A stretch of 64,000 nucleotides of DNA from Epiperipatus broadwayi (lineage: Eukaryota > Onychophora > Udeonychophora > Euonychophora > Peripatidae), in contig JAQFVV010012418.1 of NCBI GenBank assembly GCA_028023455.1, positions 6,135,244-6,199,243 on the forward strand. Direction: 5' to 3'. The position numbers were made by a program, and so were the translations under genes. The notes under the pieces were generated by a model, which was given only the letters and a program-made list of their open reading frames with translations, made no database searches and had not been told where the DNA came from. This document shows positions 1 to 11,413 of the stretch, piece after piece. The stretch's first letter is position 1; each line of letters opens with the position of its first letter.

Positions 1-515
1 TTGTTGTAAGCAATTTCAATTGTAAAATGATTTTTAATTTTACCTAATGTAGTTGCATCAGTTTAATGGAATTCTTGTTCACAACAAAAAATCATTTTTA
101 ATTACTAACTAAAAACTTTTCCTTTTAATTACTAAAAAATAAAAATAAAACTTTTAAACATATTTCAATCACACCACCCCTATTTACATTATAATATGGG
201 TTGGATTATATATCCACATATGAATTTATAATAATGATAAAAATTGATTTCTAACATTAATCCTATAATAAAACATTTTTTATTAAATAGATATTACATG
301 ACATTTATGAGCTATAATTACTAATCCTGTTTTATTATAATGTTTGTTCAGATGTGTATTAATGCTATATAAGCATCAATGATGGTATATTTTAATGCTT
401 GATTTTATATAAGATTTGAACATTTAAATAAGATTTGAACTTAGCACAGATGAGTAGAAAGTTAGGATGATGGTGAAATGGTAAGGGGTTGGAAGGTTAC
501 CATTTCCATATATAA
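1..515 (+). repeat. Left terminal inverted repeat
   Basis: Matches the reverse complement of 4636-5134 with small indels. Shared landmarks are the 'ggttggattatatatcca' segment near 200, the 'ttcagatgtg' segment near 350 and the 'gatggtgaaatgg' segment near 468. It holds no coding potential of its own. Confidence 0.7.
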
Positions 516-779
516 TAGATATATAATACATTACATATAGTAACATCTTTATATTTATTTCTTAAGTTGTGTGTTATTCTAAAAAAGCTAGAAACAAAAG
601 GTCTGTCCACAGAATGTGTAGCATTATGAACTATATATGTATATTAAGAAAGTTAGACAGGACAAGAGCTAGGTTTGATAGTGAAGAGTTTTGGAGAGCA
701 GCAAGCAGCAAAGTTATCAAGTGAGTAATGAAATTATAGCAAATCAAATAAAAATGTTTTTATTAGAATAGACAGTAGT

Positions 780-2830
780 ATGAGTGAAGTGTAGGGGATA
801 TTACATTGAGGTCAGGAAGAGAGATTGTTGAAGACAGTAGAAGCACAGAGGGTGACATAGAAGGGGTAGTGAGCACAAGCCAGTACAGGGAAGAAATTAA
901 TACAGAAGGGGCCATCATTGTGGAAGATCTAGTTTAAGGAATATCAAAGCAGGAATGTATAAGGGATTTGGATAGAAAGTTGGCTGGTTTGATTGAGAAG
1001 ATGATACAAACCCTTGAAAATAAAGACCAGGAAAACAAACAAATATTTGAGGTTTTGGGAAAAGAAATTAGACAGGGAAGCTGACAGTGCAAGGAAGAAG
1101 TGGCAAAGATTAGGCAAGAGATGAAAGACAGGGATAAACAGTTGGAAGAAAGCAATGTAGAGGTTTTCAAGAACTGTCAATCAGCTGCCAGCAAAATTAT
1201 GAATAAGTTCATCTGGAGTTCACAGGAATGTTTAATAAGAGCCAGGAATGAAATAACAAAGAAATAGCAAGGAACGAAATAACAAAGAAATAGCAAAGGA
1301 AAAATTTAAGACCATTGTAGAACAGTTGGAACAGCAGGAAGTAGTTCTAAAGGAGGAAGTCTCTAAGATAGAAGTGGATTTAAGCAGTAAGTTCCAAGAA
1401 TATGAGGTAGTGCAGAGTCAGATAAGAGATGAGCTATATGAATTGAAGAAAAACTTGGTGCATAGAAATCAAGTGGCAGCCCAAGAAGGGAATATTATCA
1501 CTGAATATATTCAGGAGTTCAAGAAAAACCTTGCAGAAGTGAAGGAGGCACAAAAGGAAAATAGTATCAATTAACTCACTTACTAGTTGTCAAGCCAATG
1601 CACAGTCACACAGATATAGTACAAGATGTTAGCAAGATTACCAATAGTTTTAAGGATGCTTCTAGTAGGGGAGAAATGAAAGGCAGCATGGAAAGTATAA
1701 CAAGCAAAGGAGCATCTGGCCATCCCAGACAGGAATGATTTAAATCTGATGAAAGAGGCAGGTGAATTAAGTACAATAGGATCAAGAGTATCATCATTAA
1801 ATGCACCCATGGGCTTAGCCAAGTTCATCCAGATTAAGTCCTGGTGGGATTTCTGCAATGAGAAACTGCAAAATTTTGATCAATATTTTTCTGTCATGCA
1901 TAAAACTTTCTGGGAGTGAGGAATGTCAGGAGGACATTTATCATTCTATACTTAAGTAGACTTATGGGTTGACAGTTAAAAAAATTCTGGGAGGAATGTC
2001 AGGAGGACATTTATCATTCTATACTTAGGGAGACTTATGGGTTGACCGTTAAAAAAAATCCATACTCAATTCTTTTTGAAATAGATATCCTCTCTCAGAT
2101 TCCTGACTGCCTTCCCATTTACAGACACCCAGATGATCTGGATCATCCAGCAAAATATGTCTACTAGAGTGCAACAGTTGATGATGGGGGGTCAGATTTG
2201 AACCATAGAGGCATGTCTGGGTTTTTAACAACTATTGATTTTACACCAGCTCTCAAAGAACAACCAGAGAAATTGCACTGGATAGGCTCCCCGAGGTGTC
2301 AAATGATGACCGGTAACCAAAATTATTCAAGGGCTTCAAGCTGGAAGTCAAATATCCAGACCAGAGTGAAAGAGTCATATAGGCACCAAATACAATTAAA
2401 CTATAGGGGACCCCTTAGTCAGTTCCTCCTACCAGAATCCAGTGAAGTCAACGAGAAATATAGTAATGACAGACTCTCTAATATCAGCGATTGTAAAAGC
2501 AGAGGAAACCAGACCCAAGTTCCATTTGAACCATGTTCCATAGTACAAATTAGTATTGGTATAATGGAAGTATGTGCATTATTGGATATGGGTAGCCAAT
2601 GTCAAAGGTTGGCTGGCAGAGGTAAAAAACAAGTACCTGATATACTGATGCTGCTGATCACAGCAATTGGTTAGAGGTAGAGTGGGATCAAATGACTCTT
2701 AGCCATGCATTTTTAGTCATGGATAACTTAATACACAATTTATAATATCTTAGTCATAATATCTTAAGTCAGCATAAATGCCAGATCGATTACAAGAAGA
2801 GCATGGTTTTTTTCTACCAAGAACAAAATA
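780..2830 (+). pseudogene. Decayed Gag/retropepsin-like gene
   Basis: A GC-richer stretch with + strand coding character broken by stops and frameshifts. The first part (about 780-1575) is rich in Glu, Lys and Gln in heptad-like spacing, including an 82-codon open piece at 1326-1574, so it probably encoded a coiled coil. A middle part (about 1735-2210) has short Trp-rich and Tyr-rich pieces like retroelement Gag, but this is weak. From 2198 to 2674 an open frame runs into an aspartic-protease-like site, LLDMGSQ, near 2578-2598, where the family norm is LLDTGSQ. After a frameshift, the text around 2740-2815 resembles the C-terminal half of a retropepsin (an ILSQH...IDY pattern). No reverse transcriptase follows. 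It is likely a dead Gag-Pro remnant of a Ty3-like element. Assignment rests on motif reading only. Confidence 0.45.
1918..2062 (+). repeat. 73-bp tandem duplication inside the relic gene
   Basis: The segment starting GAGGAATGTCAGGAGGAC occurs at 1918 and again at 1991, a 73-bp offset. Because 73 is not a multiple of three, the duplication shifts the reading frame. This is one visible reason why the Gag-like gene is broken. Confidence 0.85.
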
Positions 2831-3431
2831 GGTTTGAAAAGGATGACTACTGGAGGATGTAAAATTAAGGCAGAGCTGATGGAGGAACACTCACTACCTT
2901 GGAGGAAAAAACCCCAGAAAAGGAAAAGGATTGCAATTTGCACAGGTCATGGCAAATGAGAGTGATATAACTAAGAACAGGAAGCATTCATATGCTCCAT
3001 GTGGGAGAAACCAGGTAGAGAGTGCTACCACCTTATCTGTTTCTGAACAGGGAGCAGTGCATAAAGAGGGTAGTTCCATTCATGATGACCTGGGTTGTTG
3101 ACCTGAAATTGAAGGGAGGTGTTTGGGAATTGAATAATGAAATTCTGTATATTGCAAATGATCCCAACACCCTTCTAACAATGATGTATATCTGATTGGA
3201 TATATTAAAGTTTGTATATTGCAGATATTGAATTGCTATAAATTTTAACTATATACACCTGGGTCTCTTTTTGTGTGGATTTTTTTATGCAATTTTGAAG
3301 TTATCTGGTTCATGGTTTTTATTAATATCTTTGTATGTGGTTTTGTTTTTTGCGGTAAATGAACTTCATATTTCACTTAAAATCGGGATTTCCCTGTTTT
3401 ATATACATGCATTAACTTTTACATACCTTAA

Positions 3432-3587
3432 ATGCCTGTTGGAAAAAGGTTTGGCAATAAATTTAGATACGTAGAAGATTTAGAAAAAGATAATGAAATA
3501 GAAGTGGAACCTGTTCGTTTCACAGCAAAAATGATTCGAGAAAGTCTACAACTTTCTAATCAATTGGAAAATCATTTTAATTATTAA
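3432..3587 (+). pseudogene. 51-codon transposon-derived ORF
   Basis: An ATG at 3432 opens 51 codons ending at TAA 3585-3587. The product is charged (KRFGNKFRYVEDLEKDNEIE) and ends in an amphipathic helix-like part, AKMIRESLQLSNQLENHF. It lies inside the pogo-like MITE and could be a leftover C-terminal piece of a pogo/Tigger transposase, but no catalytic motif is visible. Nothing suggests an independent host gene. Confidence 0.3.
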
Positions 3588-3660
3588 TGACATGAATTAT
3601 GAAGTAAATTCCAATGAGAGTTAAATAGTTGTATGTCTGTGTATGTTTATATTTTCTTTT

Positions 3661-3822
3661 ATACACATATATACATAGAGAAACTTTTAGACAGAAAAAA
3701 GTTACAAGTAAAAACATTTAATAACTTTTAATTTCTACTTAAAAAGAATGTATCTTTAAAAGTTTTTACTTGTAATTTGTTTCTGTCTAAAAGTATCTGC
3801 ATGTATATATGTGTATAAAATA
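3661..3822. repeat. Hairpin MITE nested in the pogo-like MITE
   Basis: Arms at about 3661-3715 and 3765-3822 are reverse complements with few mismatches. They share ACTTTTAGACAGAAA with its inverse TTTCTGTCTAAAAGT, and ACAAGTAAAAAC with GTTTTTACTTGT. This makes three levels of nesting. Confidence 0.65.
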
Positions 3823-4635
3823 AAATTTAACCATTAGTCCTCATGGAAGTGCATTCTCTAACAGCTAAACATAGTCTGGATATCACGAGCTTCATAAACA
3901 ATAAGTAAAATCATTGTCTCAAAGTTTAATTATCAATTACATCGTCAACAGAAATCTATTAAAACAGCATGAGACTGAAGTTGGCGCTAATTGTATTTCC
4001 TCTTGTGACAAATCTGATGTCTTACTAGTTCACAAATGAACCACATTATCAAATAGCGATAATGATTAAAATATGTATGAAAAAATATAAAATAAATTAC
4101 ACATAAAAACATATTGTTTTGAATAAAATTAAATAGTTCATAAAAAAAGTAAAAGTTTATCTTGTATCAATTTTTTTCAAATATTTGAAATTTTTTATTA
4201 GTCATAGTTTATTTCATTTTTTTTATGCGAATTTTAAAGTAATTTCACCATGTTGCTTTGGTTTTATGCAATTTTTGAAAATTATGGAACATATCCCACA
4301 TTTTTCAAGGTAAGACTATTTTTGTGCGATTTGTTTAATGCTGGTTTTTTGTGGAACCTATCTATCGCATAAAAAGAGACCAAGTTGTATATTGCTAATT
4401 GTAAATAACCCTAACTATGTGTTTATAATTGTAAATCATTTAAAACTATACACAGTTAAGTTATTATATCACTATTTAGCATAAAAATAACACAACAAGC
4501 AACTAAATCTTTTTATATGTGGGTAAATGGGTCATTTTACTCATAATAATTTAATTCCAATGTTCATGATAGTAGACATTAATTAACTGTAAGTAAAATC
4601 TTTGCTTTATTGTTTTTTTGTTTGTCGCAAGTTTA

Positions 4636-5134
4636 GGAATATGAAACGGTATCCTTCCAATCTCTTATCATTTCACCATCAACCTTATTTACTACTTGTC
4701 TTGTTAGGTTCAAACCTTGTTTAAATGTTCAAGTCTTATACAAAATCAAGCATTAAAATCCACCATCATGGCTGCTTATACAGCATTATATATTCACATC
4801 CGAACAAATGCTATAAATAAACAGGATTAGTAATTACAGCAAATAAATATCATGTAATATTTAATAAAAATGTTTTATTATAGAATAAATGCTAGAAGTC
4901 AATTTATTTATTTTTATTATTTTTATAAATTCGTATGTGTGTATATAATCCAACCCATATAATGTATATAGGGTGGCAGAAAGGTTTTTTTTGTTTTTTA
5001 GTAATTAAAAGTAAAAGTTTTTAGTTAGTAATCAAAACTGATTTTTTGTTGTAAACTTACATCTGCAGTAGGTAAAAATAAAAATCATTTTTAAATTTTT
5101 TTATTAATTGGTATAATTGAAATTATTACAACAA
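4636..5134 (-). repeat. Right terminal inverted repeat
   Basis: Inverse partner of the left repeat. Differences are scattered substitutions and short indels, which indicates an old insertion. Confidence 0.7.
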
Positions 5135-7930
5135 AACAGTCTTATAGTAAAACCACTGGACTGGCACTATTTGACAGCCTAAGGGAAATTTATAATGCCT
5201 TGAAATAATAGATTTAACATCAAATTGTATAATCTTAGAGTTTTAAAGTAAATTTTAGAGATAATGGGTTTTGAGGCAAAGTAAATTGCTAAAGAGTCAA
5301 GTGCTTGTGCTGGAAAACATATAAATAGGCTGTATTTCAAGCTTAAGAAAAACAGACCCCATTTTATGAAGGCAGTTTCCACCAAAATCTATGCCAGTTT
5401 TATTTTTAAAATGTCAGGCTAAGAAAAGTCAGTCTTTGCTGTTTCTCCATGAGAAGAATGGTAGGGCTTCATTCCCATCTAATGCTGCAGCAACCAGAAC
5501 ACCACCATAAGAAGATCTACAGTCTAGCCTTAATGAAAGAAGATGACCAAGCCTGTCCAAAAAAGTAGCTCACCAAACCTGATATTCAAATGCCTATGTC
5601 TCCAGCTGAATAATCATTGGTAAATTAATTTCTAAACTGCAGACCTCTATGTAACTCTTATTTAACTCCTAAAACTTAAATCTTAAGCTAGCTAAATGTA
5701 ACTAAAGTACCTAAATGTAATTAAATGTTAAAATTGTTCCTTAATGTCAAAATTATGTTTCAAATTTATTTAAATTCATTCATTTCTAAAGTAACATAAA
5801 TGACTTGCCTAATTTGTAATTTCTTTTTTTTTAAAAAAAAAACAAACAAATTTAATGTTCTTCCTAATCTAAATTATATATCACTGCGGTTATGTCTACA
5901 TTTTTTAAACCTTTATTATATTATATGCTAATGCCTCAAAACAGTGAGAACTTAATTGTTAGTAAAGTTTAAAGAAGATAATATTTTAAATATCTTTGCT
6001 TAATTATTTTCATAGTGTTATCTTTCCTGCATGCTGTTTCAAAATCCTATATTGTAATAATGACTCACTCTGCACTTATTATTATTATTATTAATTATTT
6101 ATTGATTTTAAATTTGTAATGTGGCTTGCTAATAACACAATTCTCGATCTTAAATTTATTTATTAGACTAGTCTTGAGGATATTTAAAAGTATATTTTGC
6201 TTGTTATTTCATGTATTAAATCCATCTAAATATACTTTTCTCTCCTTAGATAGTAATTAAATGATGAATAGCATATAGATTGAACAAGATAAACTAAATA
6301 TTATATAATTATTCCTTTTAGTAGTGTATATAATATAAATCTATGTAAGAGTTGGCTCCTGTCAATTAAGCTAATTAAGCTATCATCCTAGTACATATAA
6401 TATTACATAGTAATACTTCTATTGTTTAAGTGGATGAGATTCTTTAGTCAAATATTTCACATTTTTCTGCATATTTCTTGTATTAAGATGGAGCCACAGT
6501 TTTTCTTTATAGGGTAGTGCATTAGCAAACCCTGAGTTTTAAGGCCAGGCTAGTATATAAGCCACCCTGCCATTTGAACTAAATGTTCCTTTTTTTAAGC
6601 AGAATAACATTTGGTCCCAGGGTACCAGTGTTGATCGCAAAAACCATTGATTCACCAATCCATCTGCAAAGTGACTTTTATTATTATTATTTGCCTGTGC
6701 CATAGCACATTGGCAAATCTGGAGTAGCCAATTCTACCTCCTAATAACATAATATTTAGCATTAGACTGAAACTAATTTTTGAAAGCCAAGTTCAATCTA
6801 GGTTATTTGAGTTGGTTTATATGCTCATCTTTCAGATATAAATATGTCTGTAATAATCTGATATATAATAACTTGTTAATCAAAGTCTAGTATAATTACT
6901 TATAAATAACAGCCACAATTCTAAAGATAGGAATTGGCATAATTTTATAGACATAACATAATGATTATTTATACACATGTATCTGTAATTGATTTGTAAG
7001 ATGAGAACAAGTTAACCCTCATCTTATGTAATGCTTTATTAATTAATTATATAAACATCTCCATATTTGATCTGTAAGAGGAGAATGATTAAACTCTCTT
7101 CTCATTTAGTATATTGCCTGCATGCATTTAATACACTAATACTATATATATATTTTGTTATTCTTTATTTAGCAATTATAAATAAATATATAGTTAAATT
7201 AATTTGTTTCATTCTCTGACTCATTATTCATTCAATCCATTTCAACCCTAGTTATTTATAAAATATGTATTTAAGAATCTATGCATTAATAATAAGATTC
7301 CAATTAGTTAATTATACAATATATTTGGTCAATTTAATAAGCGCATTTAACTCTGAGTTTCATGTTTCTCCCTGACCTATTCCAGCCATGAAGAAAGATT
7401 ATGTGAATGTACTCTCAAGTAAGTCATCTGTAGGGTATTGAGTCTTAGAGCACTGGTGAATGAATTGAAGCGGGTCAGTCTAGAGATCTCACCATTTTAT
7501 TCTGGTCAGCTTTGGTCTCTTTGTTTGAACTCTTGATTTTGTTACATGGATGTATAAACTTGCCCGGTACAATATATAAATTTGAAAGTTTATTTGTTTG
7601 TTTGTTACTTAATAACTCAACAAATATCATACCAATCTTCATAAATCTTGCACAGTTTTCTTTTTTTTTTTTTTTTTTTTGGAGAATTACAAAGTCAAAT
7701 GAATTTTGCTTTTGTTTAAAAAAATTTTGGAATTTACTTCCAATGCAAGGAAAGCTCTGGATACAGAATTTGAAAGTTTGTATTAGGAATGTCTAGGGAT
7801 TTTTCCAACATCTAAAAGTAATATTTTCTAAAAAATTTGGAAATTATCAATATTATTTTATTAAAAAAAAATTGTGTGCACTAAGAAGATTGGGGAAGTA
7901 TTTGCAGCGTTATTAAGTAACAAACAAATA
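5135..7930. other. Gene-free stretch with short interspersed repeat pieces
   Basis: AT-rich sequence without a supportable gene. Two GC-richer islands, about 5390-5620 and 6480-6740, look like old interspersed repeat pieces that I cannot name. A 22-bp inverted repeat built on TTTGTTACTTAATAAC occurs at about 7591-7612 and 7908-7930. The short open frames here are AT-rich chance frames. Confidence 0.4.
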
Positions 7931-8033
7931 GCCATTATATATATAAAGAGCCTGCTCTAAACAAGCTTAATTTTTTTTTATGATAAATGCTACAAGAGAA
8001 AATACATGAAGCCTTTATCTATGATGGTCCCCA

Positions 8034-8074
8034 TCCCCAGACCAGTTTCAAGTTATGGCTCTCATCAGTGAGGA
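8034..8074 (-). ncRNA. Hammerhead ribozyme, family 1, minus copy
   Basis: Read on the minus strand: stem I strand UCCUCA, core CUGAUGA (8062-8068), stem II, then GAAA, then CUGGUC, and the second stem I strand UGGGGA. The two stem I strands pair over 6 bp with one G-U. The cleavage triplet is GUC. Stem III is only ACUGGU, self-pairing with wobbles. Stem II is weakened (GAGC against ACUU), so this copy may be partly impaired. Confidence 0.7.
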
Positions 8075-8685
8075 GCTAGGACATTAGATTCAAAATATTA
8101 ACTCAAGCCAAGCATTTATCTAATTCTTAAATATTAAGAAAAAGAACCAAATCTTCAGACACCTACATGTCTTCAAACTCAGTTCTTTAACCAAAGAAAC
8201 TATATAAGCCTGAACTAAATTCAGAGATCCCATATATTAGTAGGCTTAGCAATCTAATATAGCCAAAGCCCTAATAGCAAAATTATAATATTAGTAAAAA
8301 TCAGTCTGGGGATGAGGACTATCATAGATAAAGGCTTCATGTATTTTCTCTTGTAGCATTTATCATAAAAAAAATTAAGCTTGTTTAGAGCTATTAGCAG
8401 GCTCTTTATATATTACATATTGGTAATACAAGCTATATAGGTCATGTGATATATGACTGATTTTTACTAATATTATAATTTTGCTATTAGGGCTTTGCTA
8501 TATTAAATTGCTAAGCCTACTAATATATGGGATCTCTGAATTTAGTTCAGGCTCATATAGTTTCTTTGGTTAAAGAGCTGAGTTTGAAGACATGTAGGTG
8601 TCTGAAGATTTGGATCTTTTTCTTAATATTTAAGAATTAGATAAATGCTTGGCTTGAGTTAATATTTTGAATCTAATGTCCTAGC

Positions 8686-8726
8686 TCTTCACTGATGAGA
8701 GCCATAGCTCGAAACCGGTCTGGGGA
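8686..8726 (+). ncRNA. Hammerhead ribozyme, family 1, consensus copy
   Basis: All invariant parts are visible. Stem I UCUUCA (8686-8691) pairs with UGGGGA (8721-8726). The core CUGAUGA lies at 8692-8698. Stem II GAGC-CAUA-GCUC has four Watson-Crick pairs (8699-8710). GAAA is at 8711-8714. Stem III is the six bases ACCGGU (8714-8719), followed by C at 8720, so predicted cleavage is after 8720. ACCGGU is a perfect self-complementary hexamer, too short for a normal hairpin but ideal for pairing between two molecules. That is the known design of small Penelope-associated hammerheads that act as dimers. Confidence 0.85.
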
Positions 8727-8899
8727 TGGGAAACATCATAGATAAAGGCTTCATGTATTTTCTCTTGTAGCATTTATCATGAAAAAAAAATTAAGCTTGT
8801 TCAGAGCTATTAGCAGGCTCTTTATATATTACATATTGGTAATACAAGCTATATAGGTCATGTGATATATGACTGATTTTTACTAATATATATATATAA

Positions 8900-11030
8900 A
8901 AGGCTAATAAAATTATATTTGAAAGATTATTTATAATATTGTAGGGGGCTGATTGCTAATTTATTATGCACACTGCTATTATTTTTTAAAATAATGTAGA
9001 AAAACCACATTCAAGAAATTGATCATCTGTGCATAGTGAGCATCAGCAATAGATGTTATAGGATTGCAAAATTTGCAATTAATAACCAGGATAAGTATCA
9101 CAGCTCTAAGACAAATAATTCAGGAATATTTAAATTAAAGACAATTCTATTGTGTGTAAGACACTGGTAATCGTTTATTTATCCTTTATCATCTCCTTGA
9201 TTCTTATCTTATATATATTTACTAGGCTACTAATTTTTGTTTTATGGTCTTTATATTTGAAAAGTTGATAGTTTTCTACTAAGCTAATGAAGCCTCAGGT
9301 GCAATTATTAAATGTATACAAATGTGTGCACAGTATCTTATGTATATACTATATATGAGTGTTTATATACAATGATTTGCCTCTGCTACAGTTCAGAATT
9401 ATACAAGTTTAGCTGTAAGCAATTACAGCTAATATTAAGGAGAACTGTATGATTTTTTTTAGGATCCTGATAATTCTGGCCTATCTATGGCTTACTTTAT
9501 GTGGAGTTAAGCTTGCGTCATCACTTATACAATATTCAGAACAATGTACATATTGCCATTCAATATTGACATTTGTATTGTCTTGCATGGTTCTAATTTC
9601 CATCTCAAAGGAACTTCTATATATAATAAAATCTTAGACCTTACTGGAAATTACCGTATTCACGGACCTAATTTTCCAATTGGTCTAATTTTTCCATAGG
9701 CAATTTTTTTCCTTTTACTGATATTGCATTGGTCAATCTGTTCTGAATTTTGGATTCGATCTAGATAAGACTATAGTAAAGACAAGTGTATTATTTTGGG
9801 GGCAAGCTTTTGCTGAGTTGTTAGTTCACTACATATTTATTTTCATTTTCAAATTGCATTAAATTAGAATCTTGCCAAATTTTTATCCCTCTATTACCGT
9901 GAGGGTCACGTGTAAATAAAAAAAGTAATTTCACATACTTAAACTACTAAACATCACATGATCACTGTTTTTCACATACATAAGTTAGTATATATAAACA
10001 TATGTGTATGCTATTAAAAAGTACAATAGAAATGTTTAACAGGATATTACGATACTCCCACTTTTTTTTTTTCGGAGGAAATAACATCAACTGTCTTTAC
10101 ATTTAATGTGATTTTATGAAGTAAACTCGAAAGAGTTAAATTGTACAAATACTCTATAATTTATATTAAACAAGCGTTCCCTTTAAGCAATTATTTATTC
10201 TGGAAAAAATGAAATGGAACGTAAGTATCTTTTACATATACATTATGATTTTAATATATGTTTATTAATCAAACTTTTGTAAACAAAACAAATTTATAAT
10301 TCTATGTAACTTAAAGGAAAAAAGGAAATGTGTAAAATATTCCTAATTTTGTACATAATGTTTTTGACTTCTTGTTTATTACATTTCAAACCTTTTTTAA
10401 AATACTATTTTTAAACCCTGTGATATAAGTTCTTCTATGGAATTATTATCATGGGTTTTTTTTTTTTTGTTATCTGTATTATGTAATTTTTTTTACCATC
10501 TAATTATAAAAGCCTACAGAGGTGCATATACATATCAAGCACCTTTCTCTCTATATATATACGCGAGATCGTTTACAGTGTATATTTTAATAATTATCTC
10601 ATATTTTAGTGACAAAAACGGGAAGTTTGATTTATCAGTAATAAGAATTTATCTTAGTTTTATTTCCTGGAATACTTATCTATTTAGCTCATTTTTAGGA
10701 GTGTAAACTACTTTAAAATTGATATGCAGTATTCAGTAAATTAGAATTAAGTCTATTTCTGAATATACATATATTTAATAATCAGTCATTAAACATTTGA
10801 ATTGGCAAAAGTATTATTACGAAAATATTGTCATTCTTCTTGATTTGAAATATGATACAAATGAAACGAAATTAATTTTTTAATTAAAAATTATTAAACA
10901 TTACCAAAATATCAATATTATCACTTTCTTGTTAATATTTATAATTACATTTATTTTTATAACATTTGCATTTCCCCTATCATATTCCAATAAACTTATA
11001 TTAGAGACACATTCTCAGTGTATTAATAAA
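8900..11030. other. Gene-free AT-rich stretch
   Basis: No repeat family or gene recognised. Open frames here are short, hydrophobic and AT-biased, with no domain and no splice context. Confidence 0.4.
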
Positions 11031-11413
11031 TAAATTACTATATATCTGAAGGTTTGTAATGATGGTATATTATAAGATATGATATGTTGGATTATTTCCA
11101 TCATTTATGAGTGAATGTTGAATATATAGAAAATTTTAAACTTCATTTAAACTTTCCAAATACAAACAACTTGTTAGTAATAGCACACAAATAGACAATA
11201 CAGGTTAGTAATTACACAATGATTACTAACCTGTATTGTCTATTTGTGTGCTATTACTAACAAGTTGTTTGTATTTGGAAAGTTTAAATGAAGTTTAACA
11301 TTTTCTATACATTCAACATTCACTCATAAATGATGGAAATAGTCCAACATATCACATCTTATAATATACCACCATTACAAACCTTCAGACAAATAGTAAA
11401 TTACTATATATCT
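11031..11413. mobile_element. Palindromic SINE-related insertion with 17-bp TSD
   Basis: The 17-base direct repeat TAAATTACTATATATCT stands at 11031-11047 and at 11397-11413. Between them is a long palindrome: the left arm (from 11048) and right arm (to about 11388) are nearly perfect reverse complements about 165 bp long around a very short centre near 11217. The arm text (GAAGGTTTGTAATGATGG, then ATTTCCATC) also occurs next to the tRNA-derived SINEs at 61.1-62.1 kb, so this is the tail region of that family. A duplication this long is typical of target-primed reverse transcription, not of a DNA transposon MITE. Confidence 0.75.

Larger units (their letters stand above)
3256..4387. mobile_element. 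Nested pogo/Tigger-like MITE
   Basis: Imperfect terminal inverted repeats face each other: the left end begins CACCTGGGTCTCTTTTTGTG at 3256 and the right end reads AAAAAGAGACCAAGTTG up to 4387. TATA lies immediately outside both ends (3252-3255 and 4388-4391), compatible with the TA target duplication of Tc1/mariner/pogo elements. The subterminal text, alternating runs of T with TGCGAT, TTTTATGC and TGTGGAACCTATC, resembles known Tigger termini. Only a 51-codon frame is present inside, so it cannot encode a full transposase. Confidence 0.6.
1..5134. mobile_element. Long-TIR element with Gag/protease-like relic
   Basis: The first ~515 bases reappear inverted at about 4636-5134, so the whole span reads as one element with very long terminal inverted repeats. 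The outermost match is TTGTTGTAA at base 1 against TTACAACAA at 5126-5134; the left end may continue outside the window. Inside lie a GC-richer decayed coding stretch on the + strand (about 780-2830), a nested pogo-like MITE (3256-4387) and, inside that, a hairpin. No reverse transcriptase, integrase or DDE transposase is visible, so the copy looks non-autonomous. I do not recognise the family. DIRS-like inverted repeats, a foldback DNA transposon, or an inverted duplication flanking a retroelement piece are all possible. The inverted-repeat structure is seen directly; the single-element reading is inference. Confidence 0.6.
7935..8895. mobile_element. Hammerhead-bearing repeat family 1, inverted plus tandem
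   Basis: One minus-strand copy (about 8306 down to 7935) is joined to a + strand array (8304 to about 8895). The + array holds one complete unit and the start of a second: TGGGGATG follows GTC at 8307 and again at 8721, giving a 414-bp unit, and the ~180 bp after each are near identical. Both copies that reach that far carry a hammerhead motif ending at this GTC. There is no protein-coding frame. The layout, a partial inverted copy plus a partial tandem dimer, is typical of Penelope-like pseudo-LTRs and of retrozymes (small non-coding retroelements with hammerheads). Flanks are TA-rich on both sides, so a target duplication cannot be called cleanly. Confidence 0.7.

Noticed and set aside
10437-10706. 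Membrane-protein-like 89-codon frame
   Set aside because: AT-driven hydrophobicity only; no family resemblance.
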